Positions 26,665 to 37,004 of a stretch of DNA of 64,000 bases are shown here, piece after piece. Both the position numbers and the translations under genes were made by a program. The DNA comes from Medicago truncatula (lineage: Eukaryota > Streptophyta > Magnoliopsida > Fabales > Fabaceae): positions 52,043,762-52,107,761 of the forward strand of contig NC_053042.1 in assembly GCF_003473485.1 (NCBI RefSeq), given 5' to 3'. Position 1 is the stretch's first letter. Each line of letters opens with the position of its first letter. The notes beneath the pieces were generated by a model that was not told the DNA's origin, did not search any database, and was given only the letters and a program-made list of their open reading frames with translations.

Positions 26665-27405
26665 TCACAATTTAAAGAAATCGTGACACAATTTTAATTT
26701 TGATTTTGGAGTTTGTTTTGCATTTTTACATGGCGTGAAAGGAGAAAATCATGGCGTTATTTTGAGGATAAGGGCTAGTACAATATTGAGCATGAGCTCA
26801 AATCTTAGCACGATTCAGAAAAATTGTGACACGATATTGCCTGGGTCAGAACTCTATTTAAGACTTCATACTTTAATTTTTTGGACAAGCTTCAAGAGAG
26901 AGAAACTTAAGAAATCAAATGAGAGAGCATTAGGTTGAGCGTCTTTGGTGAAAAAGTTTTTAGGTTTGGAAACACTTCACAAACACCTTGGGTAGTGAGA
27001 TCTCATTAAAGGAAGGATAAAAAAAACTTTTTGTATTGTTTTCTATTAGCATTCATTGCGGGCTAGAGTGACATGAGAAATTAGGGTTTGATCTTTGTGA
27101 ACTTGTAAGTTAATTTCTTGTAACCTATTTGTATCACTTTCATCATATTGGATTGGAGAATTGCTCTAACCTCTGTATGTATGATAAATTTGTCTGAACT
27201 GGATAAACAAATATTGGTGTGTTGTTTTGTCTCTTCTTTTATTATCTTTGTTGCTTTAATTATGTTTGTGGTGTTGCTTCACACTTAGATCTAGGTCTAT
27301 TTTTTTTTGGTTGTTGTTTGAGATTGTTTTGCTCTTGATTGCTCATTCCTTTGCTGCACACATTTAGTTTATTGGTGTGGTTTTATTGTTCGAGTTTACA
27401 ACAGG
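26665..27405 (+). mobile_element. LTR-like sequence, possible solo LTR (tentative)
   Basis: Starts near TGTCACAATTT and ends near TTTACAACA, with a TATA-like CTATTTAAG near 26852 and a T-rich downstream half, an LTR-like arrangement. No flanking duplication was found and no internal retroelement genes adjoin it. Family and age cannot be given. Confidence 0.25.
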
Positions 27406-27747
27406 CACTAAATATTTTGTTGTCGTTGTTGCTCGAGTCCAACTAATCCTCATTTAGGAATATGTTTGTTTTCAATTTTGGAGGGTGAAATGTGATTCTA
27501 GGGGCTTTGGAATTGATTCTTTTAAAAGAGAATTGATTTTAAAATGTTTCAATGATTTAAAAGTGAATTGATTTTGCATAAAAAATTAATTTCACTTGAA
27601 ACTAAAATGTTTATCTTTTACAATTAATTTTATCTTTAAATTTACTTTACATAAATACATCCAAATATGCATCATTTTATATTCAATTCACTTTTACTTT
27701 AACAGCTTAGAACCAAAAACACACACAAAAAATGCTAATTTTTTTGG

Positions 27748-27927
27748 GTCCTGCTAACCAGTGCCCCTGAGGCATTGGTTAAGCATACCATAAAAGGGAA
27801 TTATTACCATAAAAGGAAACTGTTTTTGACTTTATTATCAATTAATTACATTATTTCAATACATTAACTTTCATATAATTTTCTTTTTCACATCCTTAAC
27901 CAGTGCCCCGGGAGCACCGGTTAGCAT
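27748..27927. mobile_element. Small TIR element, about 180 bp
   Basis: Left arm TGCTAACCAGTGCCCCTGAG; reverse complement of the right arm ATGCTAACCGGTGCTCCCGG; a second CCAGTGCCCC lies near the right side. The arms match over about 25 bp. Superfamily uncertain. Confidence 0.55.
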
Positions 27928-28526
27928 TTTCTCTTTTTTTTAAAGGACAAAAAGTGCTATTTATTCACTTTCATTGTGGCGTTTGCATGATAATCAAACT
28001 CAGACATTTATCATAAAGGTGTGGGCGCCTCCATACTTACAGCTATAGGAAATAATTACTAGATTTTTTTTTTTTTTTTAAAGGTAATTACTACTAATTA
28101 GTGGGCCACACTATTGCTTTTTTCTTATATGCAGTAGACAAAATTGGTGTTCCTTATCGACAAAGGCTTCACTTACCATTAAACTTTTTCTTCCTGATCT
28201 TCTATATTGTATATTTTTGTTGAGTAATCCTAACTTGTTTCTTAAAAGCGCATGCTGGAAGCCAGGATCTTTTTATTTTATTTTTTTTATGATATTTTCA
28301 ATTTTTTTCATTTAAAGAGATGAAGATATACAAAATTTCAAAAAATGTAAAAAATAATTAATGATAACAAGACCTATATAATGATAAGACAACAAACTAT
28401 TTTTTTGATGTATCTATTTTATTTTTGTTTCGGAGAATAGATATATCTATTTTTAAATGACATTCTTAATTTTTTCTTTATAATTGTATAAGATCATCAG
28501 TCGCATTTTAAGAAATCTATAAGTAG

Positions 28527-28537
<11 letters not shown>
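27928..28537. other. Gene-free gap
   Basis: AT-rich, ending in a (TA)n run that forms the tail of the next SINE. Confidence 0.35.
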
Positions 28538-28561
<24 letters not shown>

Positions 28562-28669
28562 AAGAAGTTAAACTAACCCATTTAAATTGATACGGGGAAG
28601 AATCGAACCTGAGACCTCGATGAAGAGCACGTTCCCAAGGCAATACCACCGAACCAACCCAAGTGAGTT
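28538..28669 (-). mobile_element. SINE family 1, minus strand, near-intact
   Basis: On the minus strand: TTGGGTTGGTTCGGTGGTA (box A), then GGTCTCAGGTTCGATTC (box B), and the 3' end GGGTTAGTTTAACTTCTTC followed by a TA-rich tail. Flanking 16-bp repeats at 28522-28537 and 28670-28685 differ at one base, as expected of a LINE-mediated target duplication. Confidence 0.75.
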
Positions 28670-28685
28670 AGTAGCAATTATATAT

Positions 28686-29091
28686 TATAAACGATAATTA
28701 TTAACCTTAAAAAAAACAGAACTTTTCAATAAAAAACTTATATCTTTGGTATATTATTAACACCTGCTCAAAACACACATGTTGGCATTTCATATTTTTG
28801 TTTAAAAAAACTATATCATATTTATTAAATCCTGAGGAATCCTATTTATTATCGTTAATTTGTTATCATATTCTTGGACAACGTGGTATCAATTTCTTTT
28901 AAGGGATTGTGAGAAGTTTTCGGTTAACATTAAAAACTTAGATAACCATCATTACAAATTTATCCTTAAAACCGTCAAAAAAGTTATCCTTAAAGTATGC
29001 AACAATGTGCATCTATGCATTGTTATTTGATTTTGATGACAAAGTGACAATTATTTAAAAGATTTAATCTAATTAATTTCTTTATTTATTA
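28686..29091. other. Left flank of the Harbinger element
   Basis: AT-rich, no gene. Ends with the TTA target site at 29089-29091. Confidence 0.4.
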
Positions 29092-29466
29092 GACTAGCTA
29101 CAATGGGGTGTTGAATATGAGATTCAACATGTTGAAGCCTTGCAATGGAGGGTGTTGAAAGAAGGAAAAATCTGAGTTGGAGGAGGGAAGTGATGAAAGA
29201 GTTCAACAAGTTGAATCCTGCCACGGAGGACAGGTGGCGCGCGCGGATTTGTTGTGCCAGGCGCGTGCGCTACACGCGCGGAAGGAGAGAGTGGGCGACG
29301 GCGACGCGGAGAGAGAAGAGAGGAAATGGATAAAGCAAGACACATGGCATTATGTGATTGGCTGCTTGGATTTTTATCTTCTTAATAATTTGGACTCAAT
29401 TATTTCATTGCAAATAATTTTTTTTTTTTTTTTTTTTTTTACTAAAATTCGTAATTTTTTTTTCTC

Positions 29467-29474
29467 TATAAATA
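29467..29474 (+). promoter_or_regulatory. TATA-like box of Harbinger ORF1
   Basis: TATAAATA 117 bp before the ORF1 start, conserved in the damaged copy at the equivalent place. Inferred core promoter. Confidence 0.5.
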
Positions 29475-29590
29475 GAGACTTGGATCATTTGATTTGGACG
29501 CAGAAAAAAAATCAAGTTTTTCACTCTCTTAATCTTATCATTAGCTTTGTATTAGCCTTTCTTTTGAAGTTTTAGTGTTTATTTAGTGAA

Positions 29591-30769
29591 ATGGATCCCA
29601 CTAACAATCAATTCAACACCCAAAATTCTTCTGATTACCATTTTAGCTACCAAAATCCAAACAATTATCAACACCCAAATCAATTTCCCAACCAACATCC
29701 TCAAAACCCAAATCAATTCCCCAACCAACATCCTCAAAACCCAAATCAATTCCCCAACCAAAATCCTCAAAACATGTCTAATTTTGGTTTTGCCTCAAAT
29801 TTCAATCACCCATCCTCTGTTCCAAACAACTTTAATCCATATTTTAGATCTATGATGGGATATCCATCTCAAACACCCCCATTCAATGGTTATATGCCAA
29901 TGGTGAATGAAAATTTTCAGAGTGTTGGTGAATATCCTGAATTTTCATCACAAATAAATCGTGGTGGAATGACACGAGATAATGAAGTTGCTCCAACTCC
30001 AGAGGATACAACTCCAAAGAGCAAGAGAAACCAACAACCATCATGGAACACTGAACAAAATTTGGTGTTAATTAGTGGGTGGATAAAATATGGAACATGC
30101 AGTGTTGTCGGAAGAAACCAGACAAGTGAAGCATATTGGGGTAAAATTGCTGAGTATTGTAACGAGCATTGCTCATTCGATTCTCCGCGCGATGTAGTTG
30201 CATGCCGAAACCGTTTTAATTATATGAACAAATTAATAAATAAATGGGTTGGTGCTTATGATAGCGCTAAGCGTATGCAAGGAAGCGGTTGGTCGGAAGA
30301 TGATGTTTTCAAAAAAGCTCAAGAATTATATGGATGTGGGAAGAATGTTCAATTTACTTTAATGGAAGAATGGCGCGCTCTCCGAGATCAACCACGGTAT
30401 GGTAGTCAAGTGGGAGGAAATGTTGACTCAGGAAGTAGTGGATCTAAGAGATCTTACGAGGACTCTGTAGGATCTAGTGCTCGTCCAATGGGTAGGGATG
30501 CAGCTAAAAAAAAAGGAAAGAAGAAAAGCAAGGGCGAGACATTGGAGAAGGTGGAAAAGGAATGGGTTCAATTCAAAGAATTAAAAGAGCAAGAGATTGA
30601 ACAATTGAAAGAGTTAACTTTGGTGAAACAACAGAAAAACAAGTTGCTGCAAGAAAAGACTCAAGCTAAAAAAATGAAAATGTATCTAAAGTTAAAGGAC
30701 GAAGAGCATCTCGATGACCGGAAGAATGAGCTGTTGGGGAAGTTGGAGCGTGAGCTGTTTGAAAATTAA
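29591..30769 (+). CDS. Harbinger ORF1: Myb/SANT-like DNA-binding protein, 392 aa
   Basis: Accessory protein of PIF/Harbinger elements. In characterised systems it binds the transposon ends and works with the transposase. N-terminal residues 1-60 are Asn/Gln/Pro-rich and contain three tandem copies of an 11-residue unit (NQFPNQHPQNP). A Trp-rich Myb/SANT-like domain follows at about residues 150-265 (QPSWNTEQNLVLISGW, AYWGKIAEYC, CRNRFNYMNK). A lysine-rich patch (KKKGKKKSK) and a charged, probably coiled-coil tail (KELKEQEIEQLKELTLVKQ) finish the protein. In genome annotation such proteins are often mislabelled glutathione S-transferase T3-like. The frame is fully open. The start is the ATG opening MDPTNNQ; a nearby ATG at 29586 is out of frame. 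Confidence 0.88.
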   Translation: MDPTNNQFNTQNSSDYHFSYQNPNNYQHPNQFPNQHPQNPNQFPNQHPQNPNQFPNQNPQNMSNFGFASNFNHPSSVPNNFNPYFRSMMGYPSQTPPFNGYMPMVNENFQSVGEYPEFSSQINRGGMTRDNEVAPTPEDTTPKSKRNQQPSWNTEQNLVLISGWIKYGTCSVVGRNQTSEAYWGKIAEYCNEHCSFDSPRDVVACRNRFNYMNKLINKWVGAYDSAKRMQGSGWSEDDVFKKAQELYGCGKNVQFTLMEEWRALRDQPRYGSQVGGNVDSGSSGSKRSYEDSVGSSARPMGRDAAKKKGKKKSKGETLEKVEKEWVQFKELKEQEIEQLKELTLVKQQKNKLLQEKTQAKKMKMYLKLKDEEHLDDRKNELLGKLERELFEN

Positions 30770-30802
30770 TTTTAATCAAATATTTGTTTGTATTCCGTCA
30801 AC

Positions 30803-31226
30803 ATTATCAGTGTTGTCTAGTCCTGACTGTTTGCTTTAATATTTGTCAGTGTTGTCTAGTCCGTAGTGTTTGCTTTAATAATTATCAGAGTCTTGTGTAG
30901 TCCTCACTATTTGCTTTAATAATTATCAGAGTGTTGTCTAGTCCTGACTGTTTGCTTTAATATTTGTCAGTGTTGTCTAGTCCGTAGTGTTTGCTTTAAT
31001 AATTATCAGAGTCTTGTGTAGTCCTCACTATTTGCTTTAATAATTATCAGAGTGTTGTCTAGTCCTGACTGTTTGCTTTAATATTTGTCAGTGTTGTCTA
31101 GTCCGTAGTGTTTGCTTTAATAATTATCAGAGTCTTGTGTAGTCCTCACTATTTGCTTTAATAATTATCAGAGTGTTGTCTAGTCCTCACTGTTTGCTTT
31201 AATAATTATCAGTGTTTGCTTTAATA
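30803..31226 (+). repeat. 40-bp tandem repeats in 121-bp higher-order units
   Basis: About 10.5 units of 39-41 bp, each with a CTAGTCC-like core (TGTAGTCC in some) and TTTGCTTTAATA. Three unit types alternate in the order 39+41+41 bp, and this 121-bp block recurs three times almost unchanged. The array lies between the ORF1 stop and the transposase TATA box. Confidence 0.9.
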
Positions 31227-31276
31227 CAATACAATAACTTATTTCGAATCCGTTAGTGTCGTCCACACAATGTACT

Positions 31277-31284
31277 TATATATA
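31277..31284 (+). promoter_or_regulatory. TATA-like box of the Harbinger transposase
   Basis: TATATATA 133 bp upstream of the chosen ATG, conserved in the second copy. Suggests the transposase has its own promoter rather than sharing the ORF1 transcript. Confidence 0.45.
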
Positions 31285-31289
31285 GGGAC

Positions 31290-31405
31290 TCATGTCTACT
31301 TCCAATATCACAAATCTCATTCCTATCTATTTCCAATATCACAAATCTCATTCCTATCTATTTCCAATATCACAAATCTCATTCCTATCTACTTCCAATA
31401 TCACC
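31290..31405 (+). repeat. Four tandem 30-bp repeats upstream of the transposase
   Basis: Unit contains CTATCTATTTCCAATATCAC. Because 30 is a multiple of three, the reading frame stays open back to an ATG at 31270. The repeats more likely form the 5' leader than protein, since family members start near MDPFDIE. Confidence 0.85.
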
Positions 31406-31416
31406 AAAGACTATCA

Positions 31417-32697
31417 ATGGATCCTTTTGATATCGAAACCTACAAACAAAAACGTGATATTGAAGACACTTATATCGTCAACCGATTCATTCAGCGTCGA
31501 AAAGAATTAGAGGAAGGTAGTGGATCTCGTAGTAGAAAATATCTAAATAGAGATCATGCAGCGGCAAACCAAAGACTCATTGACGACTACTTTGCCAATG
31601 AGCCTACATATGACGATGCAATGTTTCATCGTCGGTACCGGATGCAAAAGCATGTTTTCCTTCGAATCGTTGGAGACCTTTCAATTACTGATAACTACTT
31701 CACCCAGCGAGTTGATGCCGCCAACAAAGAAGGTATATCACCGTTAGCAAAATGTACCACAGCAATGCGAATGTTAGCATATGGCGTGGCAGCAGATGCG
31801 GTCGATGAATACATCAAAATAGGAGGTACTACAGCATTGGAGTGCTTACGTAGATTCTGTAAAGGAATCATACGATTGTATGAGGAAGTGTACCTGAGAG
31901 CACCAAACCAAGATGACCTTCAAAGAATACTGCATGTTAGTGAAATGCGGGGGTTCCCAGGGATGATCGGGAGCATTGACTGCATGCATTGGGAGTGGAA
32001 AAATTGTCCTAAAGCATGGGAAGGTCAATTCACCAGGGGGGATAAGGGAACCACCACAGTTATTCTTGAAGCAGTTGCATCTCATGATCTATGGATCTGG
32101 CATGCCTTTTTTGGATGTCCAGGAACGTTGAACGATATCAATGTTCTAGACCGGTCACCGGTGTTTGATGATGTGGAACAGGGAAAGGCTCCACGTGTGA
32201 ATTTCTTTGTGAATCAACGTCCCTATAATATGGCATACTATCTAGCTGATGGTATCTACCCTTCTTATCCAACTTTCGTCAAATCAATTAGACTTCCTCA
32301 AAGTGAACCTGATAAGTTATTCGCAAAACATCAGGAGAGCTGTCGGAAGGACATCGAACGTGCTTTTGGAGTGCTTCAAGCTCGATTTAAAATCATCCGT
32401 GAACCAGCTCGCTTGTGGGACATAGCCGATTTGGGTATCATCATGAGGTCATGCATCATATTGCATAATATGATTGTTGAGGATGAACGCGATACATATG
32501 CTCAACGTTGGACCGATTTTGAGCAATATGAGGGAAGTGGATCTAGTACAGCGCAACCATACTCGACCGAGGTGTTACCCACTTTTGCAAATCATGTGCG
32601 TGCTAGATCCGAGTTGCGTGATCCAAATGTTCATCACGAATTGCAAGCAGATCTAGTGAAACACATATGGACAAAGTTTGGAATGTTTCACGATTGA
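31417..32697 (+). CDS. Harbinger DDE transposase (HARBI1/ALP1-like), 426 aa
   Basis: Transposase of the IS5/PIF-Harbinger nuclease family, which cuts and reinserts the element at TTA sites. The DDE catalytic residues are visible: D188 in GSIDCMHWEW, D278 in LADGIYPSYP and E314 in ERAFGVLQARF. The N-terminal part (about 60-150) has the helical region typical of the family. Length is normal (about 400-450 aa). I chose the ATG at 31417 (MDPFDIETYK) over the in-frame ATG at 31270, because the latter would translate the 30-bp repeats. The frame is open throughout. Family relatives domesticated in plants (ALP1) have lost catalytic residues; here they are kept, which fits a transposon gene. Confidence 0.93.
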   Translation: MDPFDIETYKQKRDIEDTYIVNRFIQRRKELEEGSGSRSRKYLNRDHAAANQRLIDDYFANEPTYDDAMFHRRYRMQKHVFLRIVGDLSITDNYFTQRVDAANKEGISPLAKCTTAMRMLAYGVAADAVDEYIKIGGTTALECLRRFCKGIIRLYEEVYLRAPNQDDLQRILHVSEMRGFPGMIGSIDCMHWEWKNCPKAWEGQFTRGDKGTTTVILEAVASHDLWIWHAFFGCPGTLNDINVLDRSPVFDDVEQGKAPRVNFFVNQRPYNMAYYLADGIYPSYPTFVKSIRLPQSEPDKLFAKHQESCRKDIERAFGVLQARFKIIREPARLWDIADLGIIMRSCIILHNMIVEDERDTYAQRWTDFEQYEGSGSSTAQPYSTEVLPTFANHVRARSELRDPNVHHELQADLVKHIWTKFGMFHD

Positions 32698-33129
32698 AGA
32701 TGATTTGTATCGTACTAAGTAAATTACTTGTGTGTTGTGTGCTTGTTTGTTGTCTTGCATTTTAAGCTATTTGTGTGACCCGTACTTAGTTTGTTGTATT
32801 GCATTTTATTTATGTTAAGAAAATAAAAATAAATTATTTAAATAAATTTTGTTTTTACAAAAAAAATAAAATTGTTAAGTGTTTCTTCATTTTAATTTAA
32901 TTATAATCGATAATTGTAATTTTATGTAATTATAAAAACAAAAATATAAAATTAAATAAGAATAAGAAATAAAAGGTGGTGGGGTAGGGTGTTGAATGAA
33001 AAAACCATTGGAGAGGTAAAAATTGAATGGGTGTTGAATTAAGAGAGAGAAAATGATGTGGAGTGTTGGGAATTGAAAAAGTGGGTGTTGAAGGTTGTTG
33101 AATATTAGTTACCATTGTAAATGGTCTTA

Positions 33130-33700
33130 GTACTATTACTTTCAAATGTAGGATATGGATAGAATAGAAGGATCACTTTTTCAATCCAATTCAATTGCAA
33201 CCTTCTACAAGTGAAGCTACAATAGTTTTGCTAACTTTACACTTACTTTTCCCCTTCTCATGAACTTAAGCTCTCGCGTACTGTCATTATCAATTAGGAT
33301 GCTGGTTTACAATAAGTGATCTAAGTGAGTCCAGCTTGGACCCATAACATTAATCATGGCTTGATGAATTGATGGGAGTACAATTTGATTGACTTTGTAA
33401 GTATTTCCATAAGCTCCTCCAACCGCTGACTTGAATTATTATCATCAGCAACATTTTAATTTATGTTTTTAGGTTTAAAAATTTATATTTAACTATATGT
33501 TTAAAAATTGTAATTTTTTTAGAGATTCTTATAATAAATTTTTAAACATTCATGCAATAACTCAATATAAAATACAAAGGTTACTCATAACTTGATTTTA
33601 AGTAAAGAGCAAAAGTGTGAATGGAAATTTTTTGAGAGACGAGAGTCAAAGAAACATTATAGGTGGATCAAAATAAAAAAGTTGAAATACTTATATTTTT
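33130..33700. other. Right flank of Harbinger
   Basis: AT-rich, no gene recognised. Confidence 0.35.
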
Positions 33701-33778
33701 TTAGTGGTGTCTGGAGTTCGAACCACAAAACTTGTATATATTATACATCGTCTTAATCAACCGAGCTAAGTTCACAAG
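33700..33778 (-). mobile_element. tRNA-derived SINE fragment, minus
   Basis: Minus strand carries TTAGCTCGGTTGATTAAG (box A-like) and GTGGTTCGAACTCC (box B). Shares its centre with 118-195. Confidence 0.5.
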
Positions 33779-33989
33779 GACAAATATTTTATATTTATAT
33801 GAGCAACATGCATATTTAACCAAATATTTTTATAACAACAATTAACTTTAAATCACATTTTTTTTGGTAAAAAATATTCAATCCACGATTTAAGAAATAA
33901 ATTTCCAGTTCTTTATAACTCTAAAGGTCAATGATAGTTAAATTAAAGTATTTGTTTTTAATTTTATGATTCTATAATATGAAAATTTG

Positions 33990-34238
33990 CAATAAATGAC
34001 CTATTTGAAAATTTGCAATTTTGACCTAGCTTACTTTGACCATATTTTTCTACTAATATACATAGATAAATAATATCATATAAGATATCATTAGATTCGT
34101 CTCGATGAGTATTTTCAAAATATCAAATTTTCATGATTTTTTTCTAACATATTATTCAAGATATTTAAGCTCAAAATTATGTATCGAAATGCGTAATGGA
34201 GTCAACTGTGTCATTTATTAAAGGACGGAGGGAGTATT
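33990..34238 (-). mobile_element. Stowaway-like MITE, family B copy 2
   Basis: Ends ...AAAGGACGGAGGGAGTA. Its reverse complement aligns by eye with 20796-21015. The other end is eroded. Confidence 0.5.
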
Positions 34239-36198
34239 ATTTTCATTAAAAATTAAATTCAAATTCTTTCAAAAGATTCATCCTAAAAAATTTGTTCATT
34301 GAGCACTTAACTAATGCTATTGTTATTTTAGCTGAATATATGTTGAAGAATTGCACGTGAAATTGTGAATACCTATATCCTTATTAAAGAATCCAAGCTG
34401 GCAAATAGGGGACTTGCAAGGCACCTTGTGTTATAAGTTTCTCAAAGTATTTTCAAATGCTACAGTAGCTACTCATTATAATGCTAAAGTAGTAAATATC
34501 ACTTGCGATACTTTGGATCTGGAGCAAATATAGAAAATACAAGGAAAAAACTACAACATGTGTCACTAAAAAAAGATTTTTTCATAAAATAAATAATTTT
34601 TGTTTGGAATATTTATGTCAGCGTCTATGAATATCATGACATACGCTGTTTCTGGTAAATTTCTAGGACCCAACTAAGTGACTCAGATATATAAATTCTC
34701 TTTTATAAAAAAGAATAAATAGATTCTAGGGATTGTAGGCTGTGTTCGTAATTGCATTTGTAAAATCACTTAATAATACATGTTTTCAAGCATGTGGGCA
34801 ACATATATTTTTTTGTTAAGATAATAATTTTATTTGCAAGAGGATGGTGTCTTAGTCCAGTGTAAAAAAGATTTAAGTAGTGATATTTGAACAATTCTTT
34901 TAGTATAATTTTTGGGACAACTTTGCTGTGTTATCTTTTTATTGGTTAAAAACAATAGAGAGAAAAAGAAAGAAAGAGAATAAGAAGATAATGTGAGTAT
35001 GAGAGAGAAGTTTGTACAAAAGTTGTACAAAAATGGTTGTACAATATAATTTCTCAAAAATTTACAGCATCATACAAGGGAAATATGTGTAACTCATCCC
35101 AATTCACAAATTGCGCATCATATCTTCTTTTATGATATAGAACATGTAGGAAATCGAAATCGAAATCGAAATTTATACAGTCTTATAGTTTTCCTCTCTT
35201 TTACTGTTTCAACAAATGCATGTTGATACTCTCTCCAAGTTGATGAGAATGAGATAGCTGCTAAACATCCAAAAAGAATTAATATTTTTGTCCATTTGTT
35301 GCTACTATGTTTCTTGTGTTTGACTAAAACAGCAAAATAAAAACATCCATGTTCTACTTCTACTAGGAGTATAGTTTATGTAGTGGTAATATATTATAAT
35401 AAAGCGTGGTGTCTTGTTTTTGGGTCCCAAGCCATATGCCACTTTCTTTGGTCTACCAAGCAACCTTACTCTTTACGCACACAAAGGCACGTGCAATACA
35501 GATTTGGGTTCATAAAGAAATATATCATGACATGGAGATATCAGAAATGAGCACTCATATGTAAGAACGTAGTTAAACCGAGTCATCTTCTTGATTGGTG
35601 TGTGTGATCAGTGGTGGGCTCAGCTTTACAACTAATCTTAGAACAAGATGAAGAACAGGGACAAGAAGAAGAAAAATATCTCTTTTAAAAAAGTGGGATG
35701 TGGTCAACTTTTTCTACATCATCTTCTTCATTTTTTTTTATTTTTTTTTGTTTTACACATATATTGTTAGTTTTGTAGTTTCAAGTTTTTTTTTTTTTTT
35801 TGAAAGGATAGTTTCAAGTTGTATAGCGGTCAAGTCTTATGTATGAAGAAAGTGAGGGACCAACATGGTTGGGTTTTTGAGTGACATAATATGATTTCAA
35901 AGTTTCAATGATGGCTAGGGGAAATAAAATCATACATAGTTACTTGATATTTTTGCACTCACTGTTTTTTGTCACTAAATAAAGTGACAAATAATAAGAT
36001 CTGAAACTCCTTCAAAAAATAACATCCGAAAACTCATAATAAACCAGAAATATTAAATGAACTTTTTTTTTTTTTTTTGTGGTGGTTGTGATTTGAATTC
36101 CGAACCTTGCATATTGTCCACGAAACAAATATTAATTGAACTAAGTTAAACACACTGTTTATACTGTTTTGTACTAGAAAGAGTCATTTAATTTTCTT
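34239..36198. other. Gene-free gap
   Basis: Several poly-T and poly-A runs (for example 35789-35800 and 36065-36078). A degenerate minus-strand SINE piece with CGGAATTCAAATC lies near 36090-36160. No coding frame resembles a known protein. Confidence 0.35.
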
Positions 36199-36288
36199 TT
36201 GAAGAAGCTAAATTAACCCATCCAAATTAACACCAGAAGGAATCGAATCTGAAACCTTGATGAGGAGCAAACTCTCAAGTTCCAAGCC
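36199..36288 (-). mobile_element. SINE family 1 fragment, minus
   Basis: GAAGCTAAATTAACCCATCC and GGAATCGAATCTGAAACC correspond to the 3' end and box B of the SINE at 28538-28669. The 5' part is degraded. Confidence 0.55.
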
Positions 36289-36863
36289 ATAGAGTCGTTT
36301 AATTGCTTTAAATGATGTTGCTTAATTAAAAATTACGTGACACACCGGTTGAACTGTTCCTATGAAACCGTATGTAAGTCTAGAGAAAAACTATGCCCAA
36401 GTTAGGATCACAATGGTTTGAGAAACTCTAATTTGGCAGTGCCTTTTTTCATTTGGAAACTATTTCAGAAAACTGCTACAACATTGACTCTCTTTTTTAA
36501 ACGACTAGAAGATTAATTTTAATTCTAAAAAAAACATTAATTCTAAGACTTTCTTTTCAATTATTCGATAATAACTCAGCCTTTTGTAACAAAAATGTTC
36601 TTAATAAATAATATATTTCATTTTTCAATATAATATTAATTGCTTTTTTTTAATTATAATCCTAATTAATATTACTTTCATCACTCATAATTCAATATAT
36701 TTCACTTTACATTTGTGATGATGAAGAATGCACAAATATATAACAAAAACACTTAAGCCTATTTTTCTCCCTCTCCTTCGTTTATCCATTTTTCTTAATA
36801 TATTTGAAATGAACAAATGACTTAATTATCCAGAACGGAGGGACTAAAATTTATACAAGTATA

Positions 36864-37004
36864 TCCAGAAGTCCTAGCTCAACTGGCAAAATGCCGAAAT
36901 TGTTAGGCCGGATGCCATGACCAGGGTTCGAACCCCGGTACCTCCACTTATGTGTGTGAGTTTATAATGGCTTTGCCATTTCGTCTATCTACCAAAAAAA
37001 AAAA
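36864..37004 (+). mobile_element. SINE family 2 with perfect target duplication
   Basis: Box A AGCTCAACTGGCAAAATGCC, box B GGGTTCGAACCCCGG, a TGGCTTTGCCATTTCG segment and a poly-A tail. Flanked by an exact 13-bp repeat TTATACAAGTATA at 36851-36863 and 37005-37017. A tRNA-derived SINE, probably a fairly recent insertion given the perfect duplication. Confidence 0.85.

Larger units (their letters stand above)
29092..33126 (+). mobile_element. PIF/Harbinger DNA transposon, apparently complete, 4035 bp
   Basis: Flanked by TTA at 29089-29091 and 33127-33129, the superfamily's target duplication. Imperfect inverted ends are GACTAGCTACAATGGGG (left) and, reversed, GACCATTTACAATGGT (right). Inside, on the same strand, are an open Myb/SANT-like ORF1 (29591-30769) and an open DDE transposase (31417-32697), the two-gene plan of plant PIF/Pong elements. 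Each ORF has a TATA-like box upstream. A 121-bp higher-order array separates the two genes, and five GGTGTTGAA motifs sit in the subterminal regions. A damaged relative lies at 49208-52685. Present activity cannot be told from sequence. Confidence 0.92.

Noticed and set aside
26735-26938. 67-aa frame
   Set aside because: Lies in LTR-like non-coding sequence and resembles nothing known.
28538-28669. Possible tRNA gene from its box A/B sequence
   Set aside because: No cloverleaf arms or acceptor stem; 3' end and flanking duplication show it is a SINE.
29586-29855. Plus-strand open frame overlapping ORF1 (and its mirror on the minus strand)
   Set aside because: Shadow of the repetitive N-terminal part of the Myb/SANT-like ORF1; the true frame gives conserved domains.
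30803-31226. Regularly spaced repeats that might suggest a CRISPR-like array
   Set aside because: Units are directly adjacent with no unique spacers, and the context is a plant transposon.
36864-37004. Possible tRNA gene from GGGTTCGAACCCCGG
   Set aside because: No acceptor stem closure; poly-A tail and target duplication identify a SINE.
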